A DNA stretch of 64,000 nt, from the NCBI GenBank assembly GCA_030035585.1, contig CM057481.1, positions 56,801,128 to 56,865,127 on the forward strand, read 5' to 3'. The DNA comes from Dugong dugon (lineage: Eukaryota > Chordata > Mammalia > Sirenia > Dugongidae). Every line of letters starts with the position of its first letter. The first letter of the stretch is position 1. The notes beneath the pieces were generated by a model. It made no database searches. It was not told where the DNA came from and was given only the letters and a program-made list of their open reading frames with translations. Shown in pieces: positions 30,516-41,107 of the stretch. The translations under genes were made by a program, and so were the position numbers.

Positions 30516-31522
30516 CCGTTCGAGGGTGGAGCTGATTCCCGGTCTGGGCTGCCGCACTGATGGGATCCCGGGGCTTTTGTTCGTTTGTTTATTTTGAATT
30601 GTTTGTTTGTTTTGAATTGTTTGTTTGTTTTCTTTTCCTTTTCTTGAGTTGGGAGCCCTTTCTGGCCAGGCGGTGCTGTGTGGTAAGGAGACTACCCCCT
30701 CGGCTTGCACAGAAGTGCAGAGGGTTCCCTGACGGCATTTCTTTTTTCATTGGTTTTTTTTTTTTTTCTGTTCTTTTGGGGGCTTTTCTTGTTTGTCTGT
30801 TTTTTTTAATTTGTTTTGTTTTCTTTTCCCTCTTTTTCCCTTTTTGTGTTTCTTCCTTACTCAGTTTCTCGTCTCTCTATATCTTCCTTCTCTTTCTGTT
30901 CCCTGAATACCTGGTGTTGTATACCTCTATGCCTTCTAGCCAGGCTGTACTGCAACACCTGAAAGCAACTTCCCCAGACCTCATAGCTGCACGAGTGGGA
31001 TCCCTGGGAACTTTGCGGTTCTTTAACCTTTCTGATTTTTATTTATTCATTCTTTTCTTCCTCTTCCCCTTCCTATTTTTCTCCATTACATAGTCTCTCA
31101 TCTCTCCACTCCAACGGCAAGCTCCCCTAGCATTCTTTTTTATTTGTTTGTATGTTTTTGGCTCCTATTCCTCTATCCTTTCTCCCATATCCATCTTAGC
31201 TCCACAGATAACAATCTCCCTGCTACATCCTGTCTACCTGCGCCATGCACTAAACATCACACCACCAAGCAGCACAGGCATGGCCTACTGGAACCTACCC
31301 TGCACTGACTACTGACCCACCCTGGTGGCTGTAGTAAGTGCCATAAAAAACCCATCCCAATAACTCCTCTTCAGCTAGACTTGCCCTGCCATACCATATC
31401 TGAGTGACTGACCCTGCCAATAGGAGAAGGAGGCAAAAAGTATTGTGCCCACAGACAAGCAAACAACAAAGAACACGCAGTCCGCCTGCTCAGATATAGT
31501 CAAATTTTTTTAAAAAAAGGGA

Positions 31523-32614
31523 TGAAACAAACAAATATACAATCAATAAACAAGAAAAATAACTACTGAATACCCCGAAGACAGCAGACAATATCAAAAC
31601 ATTTACAAAATAGGGCAGGATGGTTCCAGTAGGTGTCCAAAATAAAACATCAGATGACATTCCAGTGGAAGAAAATTCACTAGAACTACCTGATAGGAAA
31701 TTCAAATCTCTGATACTCAGAATTCTCCAAGAGCTGAGGCAAAAAGCTGACAAACATGAGGAAAAAACAGACAAATGCATGGAAAATACAGACAGAAAAT
31801 TGGAAGAATTCAGGAAAATAATGCAGGAACAAAATGCTAAAATAAATTCACAACTAGAAATTATACAAAGACAACAATTAGAAATCCAAAAGATAAACAA
31901 GATTTCAGAAATGGACGGTGTCATAGAAGGGCTGAGAAGCATACTTGAAACAGTGGAAGACAGGATCAGTGGAATTGAAGACAAACACTTGGATACAACT
32001 CTGTTTCAGGAAAACTCAGAAAAAAGAACAAAGCAAAATGAAGAGACCCTGAGAGTTATGCAGGACACAATCAAAAGCAAAAATTTTCGAGTGATTGGAA
32101 TTCCAGAACAGGGGGAGAAAACAGAAAACACAGAGAGGATCATTGAAGAACTGCTGACAGAAATCTTCCCCAATATCATGAAAGATGAAAAGCTGGCCAT
32201 CCAAGAAGCTCAATGAACCCCATCTAGGAGAGACCCCAAAAGAAAATCACCAAGGCTTATCATAATCACACTCGCCAAAACCAAAGACAAACAAAGAATC
32301 TTGAGAGCAGCTCGTGAAAAACAAGAAGTCACATACAAGGAGAAACAATAAGACTAAGCTCAGATTATTTGGCAGAAACCATGCAGGCAAGAAGGCAATG
32401 GGATGACATATATAAAATCTTGAAAGAAAAAAATTGCCAGCCAAGAATATTATAGCCTGCAAAACTCTCGTTCAAATTTGATGGTGAAATTAAGTCATTT
32501 CCAGACAAACAGAAATTAAGGGAATATGTAAAAGTCAAACCAAACTTACAAGAATTATTAAAGGGAGTTCTTCAATCTGAGGACAAACAGCTTCAGCTCA
32601 CAGGCAGAACCTAG
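31523..32614 (+). pseudogene. L1-B ORF1 (RNA-binding protein), disrupted
   Basis: ORF1p is the L1 RNA chaperone that trimerises through a coiled coil and packages L1 RNA. The longest open part (31,620-32,216, 198 codons) shows a heptad-rich coiled coil ('QELRQKADKHEEKTDKCMEN' region, 'ISEMDGVIEGLRSILETVED') and the start of the RRM ('FRVIGIPEQGEKTENTERII'). An in-frame TGA at 32,214-32,216 stops it. The same frame continues past that stop, and after a further shift near 32,349 the C-terminal domain appears ('MQARRQWDDIYKILKEKNCQ', 'KPNLQELLKGVLQSEDK') with one more stop. The whole is about 360 codons, normal for L1 ORF1. An upstream ATG at 31,523 would be the likely original start but is separated by stops. 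Confidence 0.85.
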
Positions 32615-33036
32615 GACGCAGGATCGTACCAGTCAGATACCAATCTAGGAAATGAACCCTCGAGGACTATCCAAAACCAAAAGAAATACAACAGGGAATC
32701 AAAGCAGTTAATCGGTAAATGACAACAACATCAAAACAATAAAAGAGGGAATAAATGGCATAGGTATAGAAACTTCTAATGGAGAGGAAGACAAGGCGAT
32801 ACCAAGTAATGGTAGACTGCTTCAAACTTAGAAATATGGGGGTAAAATTCATGGTAGCCACAAAGAAAGTTAACAAACATACTCAGAAAAAAAAGAGGAA
32901 AAACATATACTCTCAGCAAAAACAAAACCTACAAAAACAAAAAAAATGAAAAAAAAATCCACAAAAAAAGTAACCAGCACAAGAGAGTAAGAAGAAAACA
33001 AAGAAAACTTCAGCACCACAAAAAAAGCACTACAAA
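32615..33036 (+). other. A-rich inter-ORF spacer of L1-B
   Basis: About 420 bp, strongly A-rich, no long frame. Human L1 has about 63 bp here. Older mammalian L1s often have longer spacers, so this may be an ancestral condition or a decayed ORF1 extension. Confidence 0.7.
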
Positions 33037-34569
33037 ATGACAGCAATAAACTCACATCTATCAATAATTACACTGAATGTAAATGGACTCAATGCACCCA
33101 TAAAGAGACGGAGAGTGACAGAATGGATAAGAAAACAGGATCCATCAATATGCTGTCTACAAGAGACACACCTTAGAAACAAAGATGTGAATATATTAAA
33201 AGTCAAAGGTTGGAAAAAAATATATCAGGCTAACAACTACCAAAAAAGAGCAGGAGTGGCAATTCTAATCTCAGATAAAATAGACTTTAAAACAAAATCC
33301 ACCATAAAAGACAAAGAAGGACACTATATAATGATTCAGGGTAAAATCCATCATGAAGATATAACCATAATAAACATCTACACACCCAATGACAGGGCTC
33401 CAAAATACATAAAACAAACTCTAACACACTGAAAAGAGAAATGGACAATTCCACAGTAATAGTAGGAGACTTAAACACACCACTCTCAGTAAAGGACAGA
33501 ACAACTAAAAAGAAACTCAGCAAAGATACAAAAGACCTAAAAGGCACAATCAACCAACCTGACCTCATAGACATATATAGAACACTCCATCCAACCGCTG
33601 CAAAGTACACATTCTTTTCCAATGCACATGGAACGTCCTCCAGAATAGACCACATCTTAGGCCACAGAGCAATCCTCAACAAGATCCAAAACGCTGAGAT
33701 AATTCAAAGTATCTTCTCTGACCACAATGCCATCAAGGTAGAAATTAACAACAGAAAGAGCAAGGAAAAAAAATCAACTACATGGAAACTGAATAATACC
33801 CTGCTTACACATCACTGGGTAATAGAAGAAACTAGAGATGGAATCAAAAAATTCCTAGAATCACATGAGAATGAAAACGCATCATACCAAAACCTTTGGG
33901 ACACAGCAAAGGCAGTCCTCAGAGGAAAATTTATAGCAATAGATGCACACATCGAAAAAGAAGAAAGGGACAAAATCAAAACATTAACTACACAACTCAA
34001 ACAAATAGAAAGAGAACAGCAAAAAAAGCCCACAACCACCAGAAGAAAGGAAATAGTAAAGATCAGAGCAGAAATAAATGAAATAGAGAACAGAAAAACA
34101 ATAAAAAGAATCAACAAAACCAAAAGTTGGTTCTTTGAAAGAATCAACAAAATCAACAAACCACTGGCCAGACTGACAAAATAAAAACAGGAGAGGACAC
34201 AAATAACCCAAATAAGAAATGAAATGGGGGACATTACAACAGACCCAACTGAAATAAAAAGGATTATAACAGAATATTACGAAAAACTATACTCCAACAA
34301 ATTTGAAAACCTAGAGGAAATGGATAAATTTCTAGAAACACACGGCCTACCCAAACTACAACAAAGTTATGTTGAAAATCTGAACAGACCCATAACAAGA
34401 GAAGGGATCGAAAAGATAATAAAAAAAAAACTCCCAACCAAAAAAAGCCCTGGCCCAGATGGCTTCACTGGAGAATTCTACAAAACATTTACAGAAGAGC
34501 TTGTACCAGTACTACTCAAGCTATTTCAGAGCATAGAAGAGGAAGCAACACTTCCAAATTCATTATCTT
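33037..34569 (+). pseudogene. L1-B ORF2, endonuclease and RT entry region
   Basis: Encodes the apurinic/apyrimidinic-type endonuclease that nicks target DNA. From ATG 33,037 the expected active-site neighbourhoods are all visible: 'ITLNVNGLNAP' (Asn), 'CCLQETHL' (Glu), 'INIYTPN' (Tyr), 'VGDLNTPLS' (Asp and Asn), 'SRIDHIL' (Asp) and 'IFSDHNAI' (Ser and His). A one-base shift near 33,425-33,432 splits the domain between two frames, and a TAA lies at 34,182-34,184. The linker ('[20 protein letters not shown]') and the RT entry motif '[15 protein letters not shown]' follow, then the sequence stops being colinear after 'LPNS' (about 34,563), where the deletion begins. Confidence 0.9.
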
Positions 34570-35353
34570 CTAAAAATCAAACACCTATGCTCTTCAAAAG
34601 ACTTCACCAAAAGAGTCAAAAGAGAACCTACAGACTGGGAAAAAATTTTTGGACAGTACAAGTCAGACAAAGGTCTAATCTCCATCATCTACAAGAAAAC
34701 CCAACACCTTTACAACAAAAAGACAAATAATCCTATTAAAAAAATGGGCAAAGGAAATGAACAGACACTTCACCAGAGAAGACATTCAAATGGACAACAG
34801 ACACATAAGGAAATGCTCACGATCACTAGCCATTAGAGAAATGCAAATTAAAACCATAGTGAGATACCATCTCACCCTGGCATTACTGGCACGAATCAAA
34901 AACACAGGAAATAACAAATGTTGGAGGGGCTGTGGGGAGATCGGAACTCTTATGCACTGCCAGTGGGAATGCAAAATGATACAACCATTTTGGAAAATGA
35001 TATGGTGCTTCATCAGAAAGCTAGAAATAGACATACCATTCTATCCAGCAATCCCACTCCTAGGAATATATCCCAGAGAAATAAGAGTCGTCACTCGAAT
35101 AGACATATGCACACCTATGTTCATGGCAGCATTGTTCACAATAGCAAAACGATGGAAACAACCTAAATGCCCATCAATGGATGAATGGATAAACAAACTA
35201 TGGTACATACACACAATGGAGTACTATGCAATGAGAAAGAACAACTATGAATCTGTGAACCATCTCATAACATGGATGAAACTGGAGGACATTATGCTGA
35301 GTGAAATAAGTCAATCACAAAAGGACAAATATTGTATGAGACCTCTATTGTAA
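34570..35353 (+). pseudogene. L1-B ORF2, C-terminal domain after the deletion
   Basis: Resumes at sequence equivalent to about 2,350 of L1-A. Missing in between are the whole RT palm including the FADD motif, the thumb and much of the connector. The frame after the junction differs from the frame before it, and a homopolymer shift near 34,745 moves it again. From 34,757 to 35,353 the frame is open to the natural end and includes the Cys-His block '[18 protein letters not shown]' and '[19 protein letters not shown]'. The domain's nucleic-acid-binding role is known for L1. Here it is disconnected from any catalytic RT. Confidence 0.9.
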
Positions 35354-36533
35354 AAACCTACGAAAAATTTCCAACAAAAAATGTAACAATTTTGTTGGTT
35401 ACCAGGGATGGGAGGGTTGGGGGGGAATACTAAATAGGCAATAGATAAGTGGTATCTTGGGTGAAGGGTGAGACAGTACACAATACAGGGGAAACTAGCA
35501 CAACCTGTACAAGGACAGGTCATGGAAGCTCCACAGACACATCCAAACTCCCTGAGGGACTGAACTGCTGGGTGGAGAGCTGTGGGGACCATGGTCTCGG
35601 GGAACATCTAGCTCAATTGGCATAACACAGTTTATAAAGACAATGTTCTACATTCTACCTTGGTGAGTAGTGTCTGGGGTCTTAAAAGCCTGTGAGCAGT
35701 CATCTAAGATACTCCACTGGTCTCATCCCTTTGGGAGCAAGGGAGAATGAAGGGAACAAGATACAAGGAAAAGATCAGTCCAAAGGACTACTGGACCACA
35801 GCTACCAAGGCCTCCACCGGACTGAGTCCAGTACAGGTAGATGGTGCCCGGCTACCACCACTGACTGCTCTGACCAGGATCACAACAGAGGGTTCTGGAC
35901 AGAGCTGGAGAAGGATGTAGAGCATAATTCTAACTCACACAAAAAAGACCAGATTTACTGGCCTAAAGGACACTGGAGAAACCCCAAGAGTATGGCCCCC
36001 CCACACCCTTTTAGCTCAGTGGTGAAGTCACTTCTGAGGTTCACCGTTCAGCCTGGGAGTGGACAGCCCCGTAAAATCAAATGGGACTAAAGAGGTACAG
36101 CAGTCCAGTGACAAGGGCCAGAAGGCAGAAGGGGACAAGGAAGCTGGAGATAGGGAACCCAAGGTTGAGTAAGGATATTGTTGATGTGTTGTGAGATTGT
36201 TAACCATTGTCATAGGGCAACATGTGTAATAACTGTTAAATGAGAAACTATATTGTTCTGTAAGCCTTCATCTTAAGTGAGAATAGCAGCACAATTGGAA
36301 GAGCGTAGTCAATGTCACTGAACTGTGCATGTAGAAATTTTTGAAATGGTGTAACTTTGGTTATGTGTATTTTCACCAAAAAAAAAAAAGGTTGAGAAGT
36401 TAGAGGGTTGACATGTTGTGGGGTTGTTAACCAATGTCATAAAACAATATGTGTACTACTGTTTCATGAGAAACTATTTGTTCTGTAAGCCTTCACCTGA
36501 AGTACAATAAAAAAAAAAAAAAAAAAAAGAAAG
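35354..36533 (+). other. L1-B 3' UTR and poly(A)
   Basis: A G-rich tract at 35,405-35,426 ('gggatgggagggttgggggg') follows the ORF2 stop. The remainder matches L1-C at 20.35-21.37 kb. An internal duplication of the terminal about 110 bp lies at 36,178-36,290 and 36,408-36,512. AATAAA precedes an A tail at 36,508-36,528. Confidence 0.9.
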
Positions 36534-36829
36534 AGAGAGAAAATGAGCAGAGAGACAAGGGTGTTTCATACCACCAAGAAATAAGAGCCAGGAGAGTAGC
36601 ATGTCCTTTGGACCCAGCGTCCTTGCACTGAGAAGCTCCTCGACCGGGGGATATTGATGACAAGGACCTTCCTCCAGAGCTGACAGAGAGAGAAAGCCTT
36701 CCCCTGGAGCTGGTACCCTGAATTCAGATTTCTAGCCTCCTAGACTGTCAGAGAATAAATTTCTCTTTGTTAAAGCCATCCACTGGCGGTATTTCTGTTA
36801 TAGCAGCACTAGTTGACTAAGACACCCAC

Positions 36830-37686
36830 CCATTGCCATCAAGTCTATTCCAACTCATGGCAACCCTGTAGGACAGAGTAGAACTGCTCCATAGGGTATC
36901 TAAGGCTGTTATGTTTTTAAAAATATATATAATTCTATTTAGTTATTTTTGTTGTTGATAATATACAAAGCAAAACATACACCGATTCATCAGTTTCTAA
37001 ATGTACCATTTAGTGACACTGATCCCATTCTTTGAGTTGTGTAACCATTCTCACCCTCCTTATCTGAGTTGTTCCTCTCTCATTAACAAACTCACCGCCC
37101 CCTAAGGTTCCTATCTAATGTTTTTAGTTGTTGTTGTCAATTTGATCTCATATATATAGTTCCTAAAAGAGCATACTGTTCAAGGCAGATATTTTTTACT
37201 AGTTAAGCTAAACTATCATTTGATTTTAAGAAGACTTCCAGGGATATTTTTGGTTTAAGGTTTAAAGATTATCTTGGAGTAATAGTTTCAGGGGTTTCTC
37301 TAACCTTCATGGCTCCAGGAAGTCTGGAGCCCACGAGAATTTGAAATTCTATTCTGCATTTTCCCACTTTTAATCAGGATTCTTTTATGGAATCTTTGAT
37401 CAAAATGTTCAGTAATGGTAGCTGGGCACCTTCCAGTTCTTCTGGTCTCATTGCAAAGGAGGCAGTTGTTCATGCAGACAGCCACGTATTCCATATCCTC
37501 CTCCTATTCCTGACTCTCCTTCTTCCTCTGTTGTTCCAGGCAAATGCAGACCAATTCTTGTGCCTTGCTGTATTCTTTACAGAAGCAGATTGCTACATCT
37601 TTCTCCCGCAGAGCAGCTAGTGGGTTTAAACCGCCAACCTTTCAGTTAGCAGCTGAGCGCTTAACTACTGTGCCACCAGGGCTCCT
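36830..37686 (-). mobile_element. AfroSINE, full middle, split by an L1 tail
   Basis: Antisense. The 3' part (36,830-36,915, 'cattgccatcaagtctattc' to 'gtatctaaggctgttat') and the 5' part (37,577-37,686, 'acagaagcagattgctacat' to 'ccaccagggctcc') join into one copy once the antisense L1 fragment is removed. Confidence 0.88.
36905..37580 (-). mobile_element. 5'-truncated L1 3' UTR inserted in an AfroSINE
   Basis: Antisense insert of about 650 bp (about 36,919-37,566). Its right side, 'tggtagctgggcaccttcca' and 'gttcttctggtctcatt', corresponds to the reverse complement of the L1-A 3' UTR around 3,600-3,650, identifying it as an L1 3' UTR of another subfamily. The flanks 'gctgttatgttttta' and 'gctgtattcttta' are an imperfect target-site duplication. 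Confidence 0.72.
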
Positions 37687-37759
37687 TATCTTATCATACA
37701 GCTCCTCTTAAATGCCAGGATTAGATGTAGTGGTTTTTATTTTAATTCTAACCACAAGC

Positions 37760-38030
37760 AGCGGACAGCTGAGCAAGGCAGTCAAGGGACTGGGCTGTAG
37801 AGTTCAACTGCTCAGGTTCAAATCCTGGCTTCACTACTTACCAGCTGTATGACTTTGGCAAGTTGCTTAACTTCTCTCAGCCCTGGCTAACTCATCTGCA
37901 CAGAACAGCTGATAGCAATGCCCCCACTCACCCTTAAATTTGTAGTAAAGATTAAATGGGACAATACAAGCAAAGTACTCAGGCCATTCCCTGGCACATT
38001 GATAATCCGTATTAAATGTTAGCTTTGCTT
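37760..38030 (+). repeat. MIR SINE, near full length
   Basis: Sense MIR: 'gtagagttcaactgctcagg', 'ttcaaatcctggcttcacta', 'tgtatgactttggcaagttg' and 'attccctggcacattgataa'. Confidence 0.85.
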
Positions 38031-38884
38031 ACTATTTTGTGCAGTATTTTTGCAGAAGTTGGGATGGTTTTTTACGAGGGTGGCCTCCTGAGAGAATGCT
38101 CGGTACCAAAAAATGAGGAAAAGGTTTGCCCCTTTCAGCATTTTGATAAGCATGATTTATTCTAATCTCAAAGTGCAGGTTTCAATGACAAAGGACAAAA
38201 GCTGCACATTATCACTTAATCTAGAGGGAGGCTACCTTTTTCTAAAAATCTGCATTAAGTACAAGGCTTTCTTTTTTTCTGGAAGCACTCAGTTTGAAGT
38301 TAACTCACTAAGCCTGAGTAAAATTGGAAAATTGGAATCCTAGTGAGACAGAGGGCCTTTAGCCACTGATGGCTAGATGATTCCCAAGGCACTGCTCTAA
38401 ATACCAAGGATTTCCTCTCCACGGAGCGTTTCCACATTGCAACAGGCACGGAGATGAGCAGGGAGAACAAATCAGGAGAATCTGGTGGATGATCAGGAAT
38501 GACATTTATGGGGGGGAGCAGGGGGCACCATTCTGACTACAAATAAAGCTACTATTTCAAGTAATACTTCATTCTCGCCTGAGTTAGAGCTACAGGAAAC
38601 CAGTTTTTGACCTTTAAAACACAACACCATCTCATTCAGTGTCCCCCTGCAAGTTGCTTGTCTACTTAATGAAATTGTTGCCTAGTTAATAAAGTTGTGG
38701 TTCAAGTCCTGCCTCTTAACCATTAACCTCAGGATCTGTGCACAATTTCCTATTCATTACACTCTTAAGCCCTTAGCAGTGGGAAGTAGGTTTTTGCTTA
38801 GAACTGAATGTGGATGGTCTCTCATCTTGATGAGCTTCAATTGGAATGCACAATGTTGAATTAGTATAAAGGCTGTGTGGAATC
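38031..38884. other. Unique sequence, no gene seen
   Basis: A 76-codon frame (38,113-38,343) has no recognisable domain. G-rich stretch at 38,511-38,526. Confidence 0.4.
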
Positions 38885-39075
38885 AAGCGTGTGGCCTCTG
38901 GAGTCAGCCTGCCTGCGTCAGTATGTTGGCCCCACTCATTATTAACTGCAGGACCTCTCCAAGCCAGTTTCTTCAGGTTTAAAACCTGAATAATAATGAT
39001 ACCTACATCAGTGGGTGGTTTTGAGGATTAAAAGAGAAACAGAACGCCTACATAGCAATCACCAGTTAACTATTA
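38885..39075 (+). repeat. MIR SINE
   Basis: Sense MIR: 'gtggcctctggagtcagcct', 'aataatgatacctacatcag' and 'ttttgaggattaaaagagaa'. It runs directly into the VNTR. Confidence 0.72.
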
Positions 39076-39440
39076 TTACCACACCACCATCACAATCAGT
39101 ATCCCCAACACCACCATTATCACCAACATCAGCATCACCACCACCACCGCCACCACCACCATCACCATCATCTTCACCACCACCACCGCCACCACCACCA
39201 CCACCGTCATCTTCACCATCAGTGTCACCACCACCACCACCATCATCTTCACCACCATCAGCGTCACCACCACCACCACCATCATCTTCACCACCATCAG
39301 CGCCACCACCACCACCACCACCATCTTCACCACCATCAGCGTCACCACCACCACCACCATTATCACCATCATCTTCAGCATCAGCGTCACCACCACCATT
39401 GTTATCACCGTTGTCTCCACCACCAACACTGTTATCAGCA
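39076..39440 (+). repeat. CCA/CCATCA-rich minisatellite (VNTR)
   Basis: Trinucleotide CCA/TCA-based repeat with a higher-order unit of about 45 bp, marked by the recurring 'catcttcaccaccatcagcg' (near 39,245, 39,290, 39,330) and 'cgtcaccaccaccacc'. Long frames on both strands (153 codons Pro/Ser on plus, 125 codons Val/Met on minus) are composition artefacts. Confidence 0.95.
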
Positions 39441-40685
39441 ACAGAGGCAGCATCAGAAAGGCCGTGTTCTACCTAGACCCATTAGCCTAATCAATCCCAA
39501 CCCATCCTTCAAGATACTTAATATTTCCATCTCTTCTTTAGTTCAGACATTTTTCTTTTCGCCCAATGCTCATATTTTGACACATCATAACCAAAGGCAG
39601 CTTTAAAGCTAGCAAGGCGTTAGGCAAAAGCCATTCTGGCAGCAAGCTTAGGTCTTTAACTCTCATTCCATTTCCTTTCAGATAGCTTAATTCAAATGTT
39701 CTGCCCTTCATCCATTTTCTGTTTCTCTTACTTTGTCAGTGGCCTTAATATTTTATTATTAGTCACTAAGTAAGGCTCATTCTCCTTATAAAACTTATTT
39801 ATAAGGTCTTCCCCTCCTCTTTAGATACCAAGTCAGTCACAGACTTTATACTCAAGGACTGCAGAATTTTGATTGGTAAATTTTGCTTGGCTCAAAGTTC
39901 AAGCTTTGATTGAGTCAAAGTCAGTTAATAAAGCTCGTTCATGAGTTTGCAGTTGGTACTAATTGTTCTTACAGTGGAGCCCTGTTGTACTGATTTTACA
40001 TTTCCAAGCTACATAATAATACCAATTATTCGAAATCAGTATCTGACAACACCAAGCTCATTAGATTCACCAGGTTAAATGCTCTAAAACACAAAAGCTC
40101 CCCTATTAGAAAGGTTGAAACTGTGAACCTAGTGCATTCAAGAGTTCATGCCAACTGCTTCTGTGCAATGAAGCAGGAACATATCCCCATATGGTAAGAG
40201 CATTCCACATTCTTAAGTCAGGCAGGGAGGCCCCTCATTTTATTATGTTGCAAGTATGGTGTGTGGTCAAATGAGCTCACACATACCATGAAAATACAGT
40301 TGCCTCTGCTGACAGCTTCCCTTGCAGTGCCCAGATATCGCCCATGATGTAGTCTTAAAGTGCAATCTGGTCTATAAGCTCCCTTTTGCAAGGTGTGCAC
40401 CAAACAGTTCATCCTTCTCTATTATCCCAGGCCTATGAAGACTTGTTGACATGTAAAACATTAATAACCTTGGAGATACTAATTGAAAAGACAGAAAATC
40501 ATTAGTTTCACCAAGTTTTTTCTTTCTTTTTTCCTTCAGGATTGCAGGAGAAAACTGAGCACCTTCCTGGACTAAAGAAAGAAGTGGCCAGGCAATATGA
40601 AAGAGACCTCCAAGGACGATGTTCAACGTCCTATTGCCATGTTTCTAACACAGCATTTAGTAAATAAAATTGAGTAGTTGTCAGC
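39441..40685. other. Unique sequence, no gene seen
   Basis: No repeat identified with confidence. ORFs up to 84 codons lack domains. Confidence 0.4.
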
Positions 40686-40686
40686 T

Positions 40687-40845
40687 GGAGCCCAGGTGGC
40701 AAAGTGGTTAACAGTTTGGCTGCTAACCAAAAGGTCGGCAGTTCAAATCCACCAGCCACTCCTTGGAAACCCTATGGGGCAATTCTACCCTGTTCTATAG
40801 GGTCAGTATGAGTTGGAATTGACTCGACAGTACACAACAACAGTT
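40687..40845 (+). mobile_element. AfroSINE, short form
   Basis: Sense copy: 'ggagcccaggtggcaaagtg', 'ggcagttcaaatccaccagc', 'cagtatgagttggaattgac' and an AAC end. Flanks 'gttgtcagctg' and 'gttctcaactg' are a possible decayed target-site duplication. Confidence 0.93.
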
Positions 40846-40879
40846 CTCAACTGATGTGCTCATTACCAAGTCCCAAGGA

Positions 40880-40990
40880 GCATGTTTATCTATTTATTCA
40901 TTGATTTAATCATTCATCTAAACTTAGTGCTTATAGCCTTCTCAGGTACTGTACCAAGCACTGGGGAGACAGCTGTGACCAGGAAAAATG
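40880..40990 (-). repeat. L2 LINE 3' end, antisense
   Basis: 'tttattcattgatttaatca', 'caggtactgtaccaagcact' and 'gggagacagctgtgaccagg' match the antisense L2 3' terminus. Confidence 0.7.
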
Positions 40991-41107
40991 GAGGAGTTGA
41001 CAGCATGTTTGCACAAAGACACTGGTTTCATCATTAGGGCTCTAGAGCAGTGTATGTCTTAGTTTGGGTGTCTGGAAATCAAGGTTTGAGTCAAAGACAT
41101 TTTCTAG

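Larger units (their letters stand above)
29636..31522 (+). promoter_or_regulatory. L1-B 5' UTR / internal promoter region
   Basis: Starts 'gagatttccggcaaaatggc' with a YY1-like word at 29,648-29,655. It then has two tandem monomers (29,952-30,232 and 30,233-30,515), followed by a T-rich stretch with TTTG repeats (30,570-30,640) and poly-T blocks (30,755-30,850). L1 5' UTRs hold an internal RNA polymerase II promoter. The long hydrophobic frame at 30,560-31,093 is an artefact of T-richness. Confidence 0.85.
29622..36547 (+). mobile_element. Near full-length L1 with internal ORF2 deletion (copy L1-B)
   Basis: A 6.9-kb L1 (29,636-36,533) inserted in the LTR. A 14-bp target-site duplication, 29,622-29,635 ('agagaaaaaatgag') and 36,534-36,547 ('agagagaaaatgag'), matches at 13 of 14. 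Layout: 5' UTR of about 1.9 kb with tandem monomers, ORF1 (31,523-32,614), a long A-rich inter-ORF spacer (32,615-33,036), ORF2 (33,037-35,353) lacking about 1.47 kb, a 3' UTR of about 1.15 kb and poly(A). It has few stops and frameshifts and good flanking duplications, so it is much younger than L1-A, yet it is not competent. Confidence 0.94.
29391..36824 (+). mobile_element. MaLR-like solo LTR, split by a 6.9-kb L1
   Basis: The left part (29,391-29,635) starts 'tgttatggattgaattgtgt'. The right part (36,534-36,824) ends 'gttgactaagaca' and carries AATAAA at 36,754-36,759. Together they match, in order, the unbroken copy at 42,885-43,385. The TG...CA ends, length of about 500 bp, promoter/poly(A) layout and 'tggattgaattgtgtccccc' start are those of MaLR-type LTRs. 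Flanks 'gccac' and 'cccac' may be a decayed 5-bp duplication. It is a solo LTR with no viral genes. The family seems specific to this lineage, but I cannot name it. Confidence 0.8.

Noticed and set aside
30560-31093. 177-codon hydrophobic plus-strand frame that resembles a membrane protein
   Set aside because: It is the T-rich part of the L1-B 5' UTR. Phe/Leu runs follow from poly-T.
31490-31984. 164-codon minus-strand frame
   Set aside because: Antisense shadow of L1 ORF1. The sense strand has the coiled coil and RRM.
39015-39476. 153-codon Pro/Ser-rich plus-strand frame and 125-codon Val/Met minus-strand frame
   Set aside because: Both are translations of the CCA minisatellite. Open frames on both strands of a trinucleotide repeat are expected by composition.
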